From Brachypterus glaber (Eukaryota; Arthropoda; Insecta; Coleoptera; Kateretidae), in contig OY294045.1 in NCBI GenBank assembly GCA_958510825.1, forward strand, positions 6,375,916-6,439,915: a stretch of DNA of 64,000 nucleotides, written 5' to 3'. The translations under genes and the position numbers were made by a program. The notes below the pieces were generated by a model. That model was given only the letters and a program-made list of their open reading frames with translations, was not told the DNA's origin and searched no databases. Positions 1 to 11,758 of the stretch are shown here, in pieces (the first letter of the stretch is position 1; every line of letters begins with the position of its first letter).

Positions 1-903
1 GAGGAAATGCGCCTAATTTCGGATGGTTTCCAAATTTCGGATAGTGGTGTATTTAAGATACTGTCTGCAAAGGTAAACAGAAACCTACTTTTATGTGAAG
101 CCAAAAGTCAAACTAGATCCGTCCTGTAATATGATAACGGTAGAGCTTCTCCCCTTTAAATGGCAGCACAAATCGTTTATATTGCAAATGGCAGTTATGT
201 GCTCAGTTGCATTATTATGCTTGTTTATTTTATAAATAATCGTTATAAAAGTTCGTGATTCTGTCTTGCGTAAGTTATGATGTTAGTTAAGTTGATCCAC
301 TATTCATAATTAAGCAATTTGAAAACGTAAACATTCTACAAATTTCTAATCTAAAAAGCAGAAAGTTGCCTAATTTCGGATAGACCATTTTTGTGCATTT
401 GATTCCCAATTTCGGATATCCGCAAGGTAATTTTTATTCAGGATAACCAACCATTAATTATTATTTTTATAATGATACAACAAACTAAGATAAACAATTT
501 TGAAACAACGAAAATTACCTAAGATACTAAGATATTCGAAATTGGGAATCTAAAATTATAGTTCCTATAGTATTTCGTAGAAAATCGCTTAATGATTAAA
601 TTACGTCTTAAATGTGAAGGAATAACAAGAAACATAAGCAATGGGATCCAGATCTACTCTTGAAAAAATTTTTTCGGATATGTCCGAAATTAGGAGCCCT
701 TTTTCAAATGCACAAAAATGCGCTGATTTTTTTTAACCGTGTTTTTTGGAAAAAATAAACTGTAATAAAATTGCTTTTATAATAAATCATGGTTCGCTAT
801 AATAAGTTGTATCTGGTTATATAAAAAAAATATCAAAAAGTAATACCGAGTATTAAATATTGAATACATTGTAAATGGTATCCGAAATTAGGCGACTTTC
901 CTC
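1..903. mobile_element. Non-autonomous DNA element with dispersed CCTAATTTCGGAT motif
   Basis: The first bases (GAGGAAATGCGCCTAATTTC) recur inverted at 881-903 as TCCGAAATTAGGCGACTTTC plus CTC, so these look like terminal inverted repeats. The element may begin at or just before the window. The word CCTAATTTCGGATA or a close variant appears at 12-24, 30-43, 368-383 and 405-420 in plus orientation, and at about 535-550, 683-694 and 881-892 inverted. Such subterminal repeats are typical transposase-binding arrays. No coding frame of note is inside. Superfamily is not recognised. Confidence 0.55.
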
Positions 904-1213
904 TAAATGTACGATTCAGTTTTGTCGCACGGCTTTGCAAATCTACATGATGCCTAATTTTTAAATAAAATAAATATTTTATGATTAGGGTAATCGTTGG
1001 CATCCTGTTTATAATTTTCCACATTAAAATACAATTAATATAATGACATTAATTTGTGGCGTTTATAGGCGCTTTTGATTCATCAAATTAACATATTTTA
1101 AATCAAATTTATCATATTAATAAGTATATTAAATGGGCATAATATTATTAAGCATATTAAATATGCATGATAAGCAAATTAGATATAAATTAAAATAATT
1201 AAAATTTATTTAA

Positions 1214-2186
1214 CCCTTCGTTAGGCGCGCCTCTTTTTGTAACGTGTTTAGGCGCGCGGTCTACACTTGTAGACCATTTTATTTTTTGTTTAAAAAAAAA
1301 CACATTTATATTTTTAAAAACCAAATATCTTATCTTATTTATTTGGTTGTATTTAAAAGTTATTTACATATTTTTTTCAAATTATTATTGTTTTAGTAAG
1401 TGTTAAGGGTAAAAGAAAAATGATATACAATTCTACTAACATTTATTTTACATCTGTAGGTAATTTGTAAAAAAAAATAAAAATAACTTAAAAAACTTTC
1501 TGAAACTAAAACATTTTTTTTTTAACATGTACGATTATAAAAAAATAAAAAACACCTAAATTAAAAGAAAAAAATATTATAAAATTTGACTCGAAATCAT
1601 GCAATATTTTAGTAACTCATGCGCCTTGTACATGTGCTCTTTGCAATCGTAGTTATGATATTTTGAGCATTTTTTTTTCGATTAATTTTCCCTTCTTAGG
1701 CACATTTAGTGTCCAAAAATTTTTAGTTTTATAGAACAGAAAATTACCTTATTTATCAAAAACATTACGTATTACGAAGAGCTCTCATGCCCAAAAAGAC
1801 TTGTGCCAGTGTCTTCCTATAAACCGCTATTTTTTTTGGTGGTAAAGACATATTGTATCTTTAATTTATCTTTAAACTAATAAACTAACTTTGAAAAACA
1901 ATATTCACAAAAAGAAACCATAACAACAAATACAAAATAAAAAAATGCAAAAATAAAAAAGGTAACGTGGTTAGTCGCGCGGTCTACAATTGTAGACCAG
2001 GCAGGTTTCAATATGAATAAAAACAATATTATACCCATTCAAAGTGTGAATTATTACTGATCTAATAGATTGATGCATAATGCACAGCTACTCGAAGGGG
2101 CGCAAGCGTAAACACTCCGTGTAAAAAGTTACCCAGCTAAAAAAAAAGCATGGTCCACGATCGTAGACCGCACGCCTAACGAAGGG
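1214..2186. mobile_element. piggyBac-like non-autonomous element with TTAA duplication
   Basis: TTAA at 1210-1213 and at 2187-2190 flanks inverted ends CCCTTCGTTAGGCG at left and CGCCTAACGAAGGG at right. TTAA duplications and ends beginning CCC are piggyBac hallmarks. Inside, near-palindromic words recur: GGTCTACACTTGTAGACC near 1259, GGTCTACAATTGTAGACC near 1981 and GGTCCACGATCGTAGACC near 2153. Each follows a GCGCG or CGCACG context near the ends, as expected for subterminal binding sites. The 973-bp interior is AT-rich and non-coding. Confidence 0.75.
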
Positions 2187-2199
2187 TTAAAAAAATATA

Positions 2200-2660
2200 C
2201 AGGGTGATTTTAGAATAGCTACACTCCCTATATAAAAAGATATGAAGAAAAGTTCCTATTAAGATATGTCCAAAAACGGCTCGCAAGGAAGCGTTGCCTC
2301 ATTAAGAGAGGCTCCAATAATTCAGTTTTTATTTAATAACTCAGGAACACTTCGAGCTACCTCAGCGAAGTGTTAAATTTGATATAACCTTAATAAGGCC
2401 CATCCTACCATGTCATTTTCATGTAGTTATTTTTGGGGACGTCTGAAACGGGGAGTCCTTATCACTTTTTTGCCCTAATCTTTTTTCTGTGTAACTGTTT
2501 TTTGTAGTTCTGTTGTTAGGTGATTCCTCAGGTTAAAATGCATAAAAAAGGACTCTTGTTGTAATATTGTAGGAGTAACCGTTTTCGAGAAAAAAGCATT
2601 TAAAGGTAAAATTACACGATTCTAGACCCAAAAAATAAAACACTACAATATTAAAAAAAC
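2200..2660 (+). mobile_element. Half copy of fold-back family A
   Basis: It begins with CAGGGTGATTTTAGAATAGC after TA. It then follows, with many differences, the left arm of the complete copy at 25854-27013: landmarks are TTATTTAATAACTCAGGAAC, GAAACGGGG, TTTTTTCTGTGTAACT and GTAACCGTTTTCGAG. The second arm is absent. It stops about 26 bp from the splice donor of the netrin exon at 2686. Confidence 0.6.
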
Positions 2661-2685
2661 AATTACTTAAATTTCAACTACTTAC

Positions 2686-2754
2686 CGTAATCTCTCTTGC
2701 AGTACTTGTTTAGATTTAGTCTTCTTGTGGCGGCCTTGCACTTTCCGCACTGAT
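2686..2754 (-). CDS. Net: Netrin, exon starting the C-terminal NTR domain
   Basis: Netrins are secreted laminin-related guidance cues that bind Frazzled/DCC and UNC-5 receptors. Read on the minus strand, the 69-nt exon follows a TTTGTTTACAG acceptor and ends at G|GTAAGTAG. With the previous exon it encodes DQCGKCKAATRRLNLNKYC followed by KRDY, the conserved beginning of the netrin NTR module with its first cysteines and basic stretch. It starts and ends in phase 1 (the last G begins the next codon, usually alanine in the family). The rest of the NTR domain must be encoded downstream, outside the window. Whether this is NetA, NetB or a single netrin cannot be decided from three exons. Confidence 0.9.
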
Positions 2755-2833
2755 CTGTAAACAAAAAACATTTTTAAATACCTATATCCATCATTCAAGT
2801 ACTGGGCGATGAACCGTCAGCATCGTGCTAAGC

Positions 2834-2897
2834 CATCTTTTATGATGTGCCTCGTGTATTTTTGTTTTGTCATCTTTTATGATGTGCCTCGAGTATT
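2834..2897. repeat. Short tandem duplication
   Basis: CATCTTTTATGATGTGCCTC followed by GTGTATTTTT or GAGTATTTTT occurs twice with a period of about 35 bp, near the acceptor of the NTR exon. A short GA repeat (3179-3196) lies further on. Nothing else recognisable was seen between 2898 and 3909. Confidence 0.7.
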
Positions 2898-3909
2898 TTT
2901 ATGTTAATGTTTTATGTACAAGTAAAAGTGAACCATATATATGGTTATTAATCGTGCGAACTGTTGAATTTTAAGTGAATAATAATGGACGTTTGAAGAT
3001 AATTTTTTTGTGTGTTTTTAATGATAACTTTTTATATTAGCGTGGAAATTACTACAGTAGTATTTTATCAGTGATAGTGTGCAAGTCAGGATACATATCC
3101 GATTAGTACTTGCGCACTGGAAACCTCATGATTATATGGAGAAACCCTGGTTAATTATTCGGAAGAAAAAGACCAAATAAAGAGAGAGAGAGAGAAATAC
3201 CTATATCAAATTTATCACATTTTCTTTGGAAAATTAACTTTCTATTACTTTTTAGATACTTTTTTTTATAAAAACGTTTAGGGATCCAAATTATAAGAAA
3301 TGGGGGATTTAAAACTCGAGGCTCGAAGGATTGATAAAATGGTGACGAAACTGTCACCCATATCAATAAAATTGCAATTTAAAAAGTCAATCAAGGGGAA
3401 GTCGTTTAAAACTCCTGAGTGGATAGAATAAAACGTTCAAGTATTAATATTCATAAAGGTATATAAGAGATGCTCTTTAGCTCTTAAAGTCATCAAATCT
3501 GAGTGAAATCTATTAGATGATAGCAAAAGGAAATCATTTTAAGAAGTAAAGTTCGACGTAACATCCTTTATAGTTTAATTTATTTAAAACACAGGGCTGC
3601 AAAATTTTTTTTTTTGTTTGGTGCCGATAATTGTATGTTATAATTTGGTTAATTAAACCTCGAAAGGTCGTACGGGGTCGTCGAAACATTGAAGCTACGT
3701 CCAGTTTTGTATCGATAGATAATTACCAAAAAATTGTATTTTCTCATATTTATAGTCATTATTGTTGGGGTTTTCACTTAGATAACGAATAATGTAAGCA
3801 GCGGACTGCAAAAACTGTTTTTTATTTGTGAATAAATGTGATATAAAACATAAAAATACGGTAAATGGGTTCATAGGACGGAGCGACGACACAAGTACTC
3901 GGATCACCA

Positions 3910-4668
3910 ATGGGTTATATGCGTCGATTGGTTAACTTCTTGTTAGGTCAGCAAAGTGGGTATACTAAATTTCCATGTTTCATCTGTTTATGGGACAGCA
4001 GAGCAAAAAATGACCATTGGATCAAGAAAGACTGGCATGTGGGAAAAAAAATGACGGTTGGGAAACAAAATGTTATAAATCCGCCTTTGGTTTCTAGAGA
4101 TAAGATAATTTTGCTTCCATTACACATCAAATTGGGGCTTATGAAACAGTATATGAAGGTATTAGATAAAACTGGTCCATGTTTTGCCTTTCTTTCAAGA
4201 AAGTTTCCAGGTTTGAGTTCAGAAAAACTAAAAGCTGGTATTTTTGATGGCCCTCAAATACGACTTTTGATGAAAGACAGCGATTTCATTCATTCTATGA
4301 ATGATTTAGAAGCAGTGGCGTGGAAATCTTTTGTTGCCGGTGTGAAAAATTTCTTAGGAAATCGAAAAGCCGAAAATTATGAGAAATTAGTTGAAGACCT
4401 TTTAAAGAGCTTTAAAAATCTTGGATGTAATATGAGCATAAAGGTACACTATTTGCACAGTCATTTAGACAAGTTTCCTGAAAAGCTTGGATCATATAGC
4501 GAAGAACACGGTTAAAGTTTCTATCAAGATTTAAAAGTGATGGAAGATAGATATCAAGGTCGCTGGGATGAACATATGATGGCAGATTATTGTTGGAGTA
4601 TCACACGGGAGTGCCCCAGAAACGTTCATCGTAGAAAATCTAAAAAAAAGAAGTTTCTAACCTATTGA
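3910..4668 (+). pseudogene. Pseudogene of a multicopy arthropod protein family
   Basis: An open frame of 201 residues starts at ATG 3910 and meets TAA at 4513-4515. The same frame then continues without another stop to TGA at 4666-4668, still resembling the family (RYQGRWDEHMMADYCW at about 4549-4596). From memory, the family has E-R or E-x at the position of this stop, so the stop looks premature. Visible motifs are a CxxC at residues 23-26, a central GPQIRLLMKDSDF block, and HSHLDKFPEKLG followed by SEEHG near residues 183-201. I recall such proteins as many-copy, uncharacterised and probably transposon-related in arthropods; function is unknown. It is intronless, N-terminally incomplete and opposite in strand to netrin. 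Confidence 0.6.
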
Positions 4669-4807
4669 TTAATTTAATAAAATGTTTCTAACCTATAAAA
4701 TAATTTAATAAAATGTTTTTAATTTTAAAACTAATTTAATAAAATGTATCTGAATTGTAGAATAGTTTAATAATATGTTTCTGATTTGTAGAATAATTTG
4801 ATAAAAT
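4653..4807 (+). repeat. 31-bp tandem repeat, five units
   Basis: Units start at 4653, 4684, 4715, 4746 and 4777. Each is a diverged form of GTTTCTAACCTATAAAATAA plus TTTAATAAAAT. The first unit overlaps the last codons and stop of the pseudogene frame, so the array grew out of that gene's 3' end. Every unit carries AATAAAA- or AATAATA-like words. Confidence 0.8.
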
Positions 4808-5338
4808 GTTTTAAAATCGTTTATTTTCGTTTTACTTTGCACCTGCGATTTCTCGAAAACTACACGTAGCATTAAAAAAATGAGTATATGGCTAGAGTCA
4901 GGGTATCGAATATACTTAAAATCTGCTTTAGTTTTAGCGGCACCAAAATCATTGTAGACCTGTGAAATTGATTTTTATATAAGGGGACCTCCATAAAGTA
5001 TGTCACGCTTGTTTTGGCCATTTTGACCACCCCCCTTTGTCACAAAGTGCCACACGTCACTAACCTTAAATAATTATAATTGAAATAATATTTATAGTTT
5101 GAGATACCAGCATGTATCCAATAGAAAGGTACATTATGTACATTATTTTAGAGCTTTATATAAATAAAAAATAAAATTTTATATTTAACCATATATTTTT
5201 TTATTTTTCAAGATTTTTTGTTGGGGGTTTAAAAAGGTTTCATACCTTTCAAACTTTTATCGAAATTTCTTAAAAAAAAATGTTTTGAAAAATTATTAAT
5301 TTCTGCAAAAACGTAAATTATACTTTTAAACTTTTTAT
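4808..5338. other. Non-coding intronic sequence
   Basis: AT-rich. A block near 4980-5060 (GGGGACCTCCATAAAGTATG, then CACCCCCCTTTGTCACAAAG) looks like the end of an old DNA element, but I found no partner end. Confidence 0.3.
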
Positions 5339-5596
5339 GGGAGGATTGGTGTAGTGGACTACCGCGTCGTACTTGACGAGTTTACTCACCGGCGCCGATT
5401 TGCCTTTTTTAGTTAATTAATAACTGAAATTTGGCGAAGGCGTAAGTAAAGCGGACACTCCCTATAAATTGGTTCGAAAGTCAATTAAAGCCAGTGGTTC
5501 CCTCTACTACTAGCGCACACAAGTCCTGGACTCAGGGGATGCTTAATTAAGTAGAATAGTCCGAGGTTAAATAAAATGTAAATGTAAAATGTAAGC
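5339..5596 (+). mobile_element. tRNA-headed SINE, B box deleted
   Basis: The head GGGAGGATTGGTGTAGTGG contains a pol III A-box-like segment. The shared body runs from GGCGCCGATTTGCC to GTAGAATAGTCCGAGGTTAA, with an ATGTAA-type tail. Compared with the inverted copy at 5722-5996, 25 bp including the B box (GAGTTCGATTCTC) are missing. Confidence 0.8.
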
Positions 5597-5721
5597 TAAT
5601 TTTAAATAAAGTAAATAAAAATTTACAAAAAAAAAACATCCTAAAAACACATTTTTTAGCAAAAAAAAAATGAAAAATCATATCCTTAATAATATATGTT
5701 TAAATAGAGAATTATATAACA

Positions 5722-5996
5722 TTACATTACATTTTGTTTAACCTCGTACTATTCTACTTAATTAAGCATCCCTTAAGTCCAGGACTTGTGTGGGCTAGTA
5801 GTAGAGCGAACCACCGGCTTTAATTGACTTTCGAACCAATTTATAGGGAGTGTACGCTTCACTTACACCTTCGTCAAATTTCAATTATTAATTAACTGAA
5901 AAAGGCAAATCGGCGCCGGTGAGAATCGAACTCACGCTATTTGTGTAGTAAACTCGCCAAGTACGACGCAGTAGTCCACTACACCAATCCTCCCAT
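5722..5996 (-). mobile_element. tRNA-headed SINE with A and B boxes
   Basis: Minus-strand copy of the element at 5339. It has the A-box region TTGGTGTAGTGGACTAC, the B box GTGAGTTCGATTCTCACC, then the common body and a tail of ATGTAA-like repeats at 5722-5738. The two copies form an inverted pair with about 125 bp of AT-rich sequence between them. Confidence 0.8.
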
Positions 5997-7535
5997 ATAT
6001 GAATGAAATAGGCTTTAAAATTATGTACTCAGGTATGTCTAAAATTATGATTTAAACTGATAGTTTCTTTTTTCAAGCTTCAAGGAGCTTTAAATTAGGA
6101 TACAGATACTTTATTAATTATGTAATATATTTTTGAACATACCTGAGCACAATTAAGTATATATTCTATGATTTTGAAAATTTGGTTTATTTTACACATG
6201 GCTTAAGAACTAAATATAAATAATAATTTTCACAAAAATAGGGGATTAAATGTATTTTTAGGGTTGATCATATCTTTATCATATTAAATGCTTTAATTTT
6301 AAGTATTTCTCCAAAACTGATGACTTTGCAAAAAAAAATAGGTTCAAAACCCGATGCGTCATATTGACTCCGCCATTTTGAATTTTTAAGTTATGGACAT
6401 TGGTCTACATCAACATAATCAAAATAAGTCATTTGACACTTTTTTAAAACGATCGAAAAAAATAAATAAATTTTGGACCACCCTAATAGCGCGGAATTTT
6501 TTTTTGAATTTTTTCTTTATTTTATCCGAAATTAGCGGTATCAGTATCAAAAATAGTCGTATGCAAAAATTCAGAATTTTGTCCCTGTTTTTTTTTTAAA
6601 CTTTTATAATTTTGGTGCAGGCGTAAAGTTTATTATGTAGAATATGTGGTTACACATACAGACAGAACTGTCAAAATATCGAGGGTCTCTAGTTATACAT
6701 CTATCTATCAGGAGATCTATTTTATTTTTAGTTTCTACCCAATAAGGTAATTGAAATTACACGCATAATAAAATAATTATAATTAATTTAAAATAGGCTA
6801 AAAAATAAAGTAAAATGCGAAACCTAATTTAAGTAATATCCTTCACCCTTAAACTCAGGATTTCTAAAATTTCGACAGTTATTTATTAAAACAGACGCAG
6901 TTAGGGAGCCGCTGAATATTTTTGACAAGTTATTTTTTCTCGGCTGAATTTTACATATTTTTTTTTTTTTAAAAAATGTAACAATTTTTTTTTTAAATAA
7001 GATTTTTTTTGAAAAACAAAAAAAAATATTTTCAATTTTTTTTTTATTTTCTTATTGCAAAAAACGAAAAAAAATGAGTTTTTTTAATATGTTTTTCATT
7101 AAAAAAAAGTTTACCCCCCAACTTTTTTGTTGTTAAGGGGATTACTTTCAAAATTGGTAGAATTTACATATGCTTATAATAAAAGTAATTTTTCCTGAAA
7201 AAGTTAAGTAAATCGGAATTCTCTTTCAGCTTTTTTCGATTTTTTTAACGCCCCATAACTTTGTTATTTTTGGGGGGATTACAAAAACAATAGGAATCTT
7301 CCCCTCGTAGAACTTGATTTTTTATGAAAATTTCAAGTCGATCGGATTATTCGTTCTTGAGTTATCGTGTTCAGACATAAAAAAAAGTTGCTTATTTTTT
7401 GATGAAACAAATTTATATCCAAGAATATTTTGTCTAGGACGATTTTTGAAATTTTTTGAAAGCTACCGCATAATATTATTCTAGCGCAGGCGCTGTGAAT
7501 AATATAATCATTGGAATAGTTATTTGAAGTTTGTA
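5997..7535. other. AT-rich intronic sequence without recognisable genes
   Basis: Homopolymer-rich. The only structure noted is an inverted pair, TACTCAGGTATGT near 6026 and ACATACCTGAGCA at 6137-6149, which may be an eroded MITE. Confidence 0.4.
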
Positions 7536-7959
7536 CACTGAAAAAAAGGATTCTTTGCGGTAATGGCATATGAAATTAGGCCAAATGCTCCGCACTCTTG
7601 AATACGTCCAAAAGCGCCTTCTCTTAACATGAAAATATAATTCACTTGCCAAGATCTTTCTGATTCTTTAACTTAAAATTATTTGATCTTGTGTGAAATG
7701 CAAGTGATCTTGTCTCAAAAGAAAAATTCTTGGGCCAAAGTATTTAAAATTATTTAATTTTTAACAACCTTAAAACAAGATAAATAATTTTTGCCTCAAA
7801 TGCGCCAGGTCCAAGAGAATTTTAAAAATATTTCAAAAGCGACACTTTTCTTGGGACTAGATAAATCGTTTTGTTTGAAGATACACATCTTTTAAGCTAA
7901 AAGAATAACTGCCAAGAGAGTTGACTACTTTGAGCGAAGAACGTCATTTTTTTTCAGTG
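7536..7959. mobile_element. TIR element with TA duplication
   Basis: TA (7534-7535) is followed by CACTGAAAAAAA. The right end TTTTTTTTCAGTG is followed by TA (7960-7961). The 424-bp interior is non-coding. TA duplication is compatible with a Tc1/mariner-type MITE. Confidence 0.5.
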
Positions 7960-9509
7960 TATGTTATCATGTCATCATGTATCATTGTACGTACAGTTGA
8001 TTAGTGCAAGGAACCAAAAATCAATTTTTTGGAGATATGATGTTGCGAAAGTAACACGACGATATGTAAAATTTAGCCGGGAGAAAATAAACTGTTGTAA
8101 ATGTTCACCAGCTCTTAGACTATTAAATATGTCTTTTTGCGATGAATCGTTTAATAGGATTGGAGTGAGATGGTGCATGCTTAAAGCAAAATCTCCCCCA
8201 CCTGGAGGGAGAGCTTCAAACGATGTTTAATCGACTGGCAAATCCTCACTAGTACAAAAAAAACATATTTCAACCTTTTGTAGATTGGAAAAGTTATTTT
8301 ATACAGTGTCCCAAACTATCGGGATGTGTATTTCTGACTGTTTGTGCAAAGTGTAGAAAAAACTGTAGAAAATTTATGAATTAGAGACTCTAATTTACAA
8401 AAAAAAACTAGGATTTTATTTTGAAAATAATAAAGAACTGCGAATTTCGTTTTTAAAATCAATGTTTTATTTTAATTAATAAAATATTTTCGTGGATTTT
8501 TTTTATGGAAATTGATTCATTTTTATTTTAAATCTTTATTAAAGCATATACTTTTTTATTTATTTTTTTTTAGTGTCATGAATTTCCAATTTATTTACCA
8601 AAAACGCCATTTCCTTAGATATTTTTTTAAATTTGTATTTTACACTTTTTATACACAAAAATACCAGGCAAACGTAACTCCTCAAAAATTATGAAAAATT
8701 CTACTATACTTTTGAGAAAAACGGGTATAAAGTTTTTTTTAATAAATTTTTTTGAAAAAGTCTACATATACTTTCGAAAAATGTAAAAAAAAACATAATC
8801 GATTTTTTGAAAATTATAAACAAGAATGATCCCTTAAATAAGATTTGTGCGACATCCTATAATAGGCAATTTACTTTAAGATACTTCCTTCTTTTGTTAT
8901 TCCTGAGGGATTCAATTTGTTTTTTTTATAATATAATTAGAATGTTTTACGTTCCACATTTAATATAAAATATTTTTTGACAAAAATTAAATTATTCTAA
9001 CGTAACTATGAAGCATCTTGGAATTATTTTGAGTGAAAAAATTTAGATTTTTAGAAATACATATTTATCCAAAACGTTATTACTATTGCCCATTTTTTTG
9101 TAGCCGTTTTAAATGATTGAAACTTAAGAGTTGCCTAATATTTGTAAAAAGTTTTGTACATAAAAATAATACAGGATTTCTGAAAAAAAAAATAATAAAA
9201 ATGTCAATTTTTTGTCTCAAAAATCAGAACAACCTCTTAACACCTCCACAACGACGGTGTTTTCGGTAAAGCTATGTATTTTTGGCCCATTTAAAATGTA
9301 TTAGACCGTGTACCACCGGTGGCGCACTTCGGCCCTCAGGCAAGTCATCCGTATACCACCGATGGCGTATTTTGTCTCACACATGTTAAATTATAAAATT
9401 CATATGATTAAAACAGATTTTTTTGTTATTTTATAGATTCTTTTTTAACGTTTTTATCAACCAATCATTTAACAATATTTATGGCCACGTGTTTATTTCT
9501 GTCCAATCA
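7960..9509. other. AT-rich intronic sequence without recognisable genes
   Basis: Short open stretches near 7961-8230 have no recognisable protein signature. Two copies of TACCACCGGTGGCG or TACCACCGATGGCG at about 9311 and 9354 may be subterminal repeats of an eroded element whose other end I did not find. Confidence 0.35.
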
Positions 9510-10567
9510 TATTAATAATAATAATAATCGTTTATTTACGCATATAGCAGTTACAAAGTTATTTATATAATATTCTTATAGCATAATAGGTATAAAATAA
9601 TAATTAAAAAAAAAAAATAAGAGTAATATACTCATATAAAACAAAATTACATGCCTAAATGTTGACGTAATTGATTTTTAAACATATTATATGAAGAATT
9701 GTAAAAATCAACAGAATTGCATGCTAAATTAACCAATGTTACAATACGGTTCATTGGAGAATTTTCTGCATTAACAGTATTACAGGAGGAAACCTCCAGG
9801 AGTGGATAACTTCTCAAGGATCTTATTGGAATTTTAATATTAAACTGACCCAATATAACACTAGATTGAATTGATCCAGCAAGAACCTTAAAGAAAAAAC
9901 ACACATCACTGAAGATTCTTCTATTCTGAAGGGTAGCTAAACCCAAATATTGCCTTGTTTGATTCGTATCCAACAAAATGTTATTCTGAGCAAGTCTGTA
10001 TCAAACAATACGTAAAAACTTATTCTGAACAATTTCAATTCGCTGAATATGGTTGCCAAAATATGGGGACCAAATGGTGGATCCGTATTCCAGTCTTGAT
10101 CTTACTAGGGATGAATACAACATCAATATAGGTCTCTGGTTAGAAAAGTCCTTAGAACAAAACCTAGCATTTTATTTGCATTAGAAACAATATGATCAAA
10201 ATGATTATGAAATAATAATTTACTGTCCAAAAAAATACCCAGATCCTTGATTACATTGACATTATTTAGTAAATTATCTGCTATTTTATAATTGTGCTCT
10301 AACGGGTCCTTTTTACGTGAAAAAGTCATCACCGAGTACTTATTATTATTTAAATACAGCTTGTTTTTAATGCACCAGTCATTAAGTAAATCAAGGTCCC
10401 TTTGTAAAATAAAAGCATCTAGTATAGACGTTATCCATCTGTAAATCTTTAAATCATCAGCAAAAAGCAGATATTGAGACAAAAATTTTGAACCTATATC
10501 ATTAATAAAAATAATGAACAATATTGGTCCTAGGTGAGATCCTTGTGGTACTCCACTTAGGACCTTT
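9510..10567 (-). pseudogene. LINE 3' fragment, broken reverse transcriptase
   Basis: Minus-strand reading gives RT block VPQGSHLGPILFIIFINDI (about 10545-10490) and the catalytic FADD box (YLLFADDLKIY), then the thumb region with the LGIFLDSKLLF motif. The frame shifts near 10150 and an in-frame TGA lies near 10000 (after KFLRIV). A C-terminal portion then continues to about 9647. The 3' end carries an ATT-type tail at 9510-9530. The element is 5'-truncated inside the RT palm, and resembles Jockey/CR1/I-group LINEs. Confidence 0.85.
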
Positions 10568-10937
10568 ATAATGAAAGATTATATATTATATTATAGCTAT
10601 ATTGGGAATTTTCTACTGTAGAAAATTCTAGTGAGAATCGCTGTAGTATTTTGTTTTTCAGTATTTATCTAACGCAGTACCACGCTAGTCAGTACTGCAG
10701 TAAGTGACTAACCTGTTGACAGAACTAATTTGCAATTTAAAAATGGACAAATAGGTTTTAGTTTAGCAGTTAAGAATGTAATTAAATTAACCAAATCAAA
10801 GAATATGCCGGTAAAAATATTAAGATAAGTAATAAAACAATTTATATCAATTTGCGATGAAAAAAATATAAAAGTTGGTTTGACATATTATAAATCGTGA
10901 GGTGATATCATCCTGATATAGTCGATGTATATTATAG

Positions 10938-11582
10938 AATAAAACTAGTAGATATTGTCAAACACCGACAGATATATTTAAAAAAGTATTAAGCTAATGC
11001 CTGATGCATTTCGAAATTTGATATTTCATCTTCAGAGGCTAAAAAATTTAAATTAATGTAATATACATACATAGAACAGGTGCGAATTTACTTGCAAATA
11101 AATAAAATTGATATAAAATTACCTTGTCAAACATTTAACGTTAAATATACAATAAAGTATATAAAATTAAAATTAACTGCGAAGTTACGTGCAGAAATGA
11201 AACAAATGTTTTGACATTATAAAATTGATTGTCATTGAGTTGAAGGGGTGGTAGCGACATCTTTTGGAAACATTACTCAACGCAGGACGGATAAGAAAGA
11301 CATCTGCTTAAAGCCTTCTTTACAGACGCGACGCAAAACCTCAGACGCACAGCCGCGAGGTATAGGTTGTATATTTAACGTTAAATGTTTGACAAGGTAA
11401 TTTTATATCAATTTTATTTATTTGCAAGTAAATTCGCACCTGTTCTATGTATGTATACTACATTAATTTAAATTTTTTAGCCTCTGAAGATAAAATATCA
11501 AATTTCGAAATGCATCAGGCATTAGCTTAATACTTTTTTAAATATATCTGTCGGTGTTTGACAATATCTACTAGTTTTATTA
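10938..11582. mobile_element. Fold-back element with 215-bp arms
   Basis: Arms 10938-11152 and 11368-11582 are near-perfect inverted copies. They include GATGCATTTCGAAATTTGAT, AGGTGCGAATTTACTTGC and TTGTCAAACATTTAACG. The spacer of about 215 bp contains a comparatively GC-rich piece (ACAGACGCGACGCAAAACC). No coding frame. The CTTCAGAGGC / ATTTCGAAATGCATC combination recalls ends of several eukaryotic elements, but the family is not identified. Confidence 0.7.
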
Positions 11583-11639
11583 TATTATAAATCGTTAAAA
11601 AATAATCTTCCGAACTACAAATGATTCTTTGAATTATCA

Positions 11640-11758
11640 GGAAAAATTCACAGTTTTCATTCAAATTTGCTGTCAAAGGAAATAATTACTCCAGGGCGAT
11701 ACCCCGGTCGTAATTATTTCCAGACAGCAAATTTTCATGAAAACAGTGAATTCTTCCC
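11640..11758. mobile_element. Small palindromic MITE
   Basis: Inverted arms: GGAAAAATTCACAGTTTTCA, AATTTGCTGTC and GGAAATAATTAC on the left are mirrored on the right, around a short GC-rich centre at about 11691-11707. Confidence 0.65.

Larger units (their letters stand above)
1..2685 (-). other. Net: Netrin intron downstream of the NTR-start exon (partial)
   Basis: The intron starts at 2685 on the minus strand with GTAAGT and runs out of the window. It is filled by the motif-repeat element (1-903), an AT-rich stretch with no recognisable content (904-1209), a piggyBac-like element (1214-2186) and half of a fold-back element (2200-2660). The following netrin exons must lie beyond position 1. 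Confidence 0.8.

Noticed and set aside
7961..8230. 89-codon open frame with several cysteines
   Set aside because: No recognisable domain or splice context, and length is within chance for this many frames; left unannotated.
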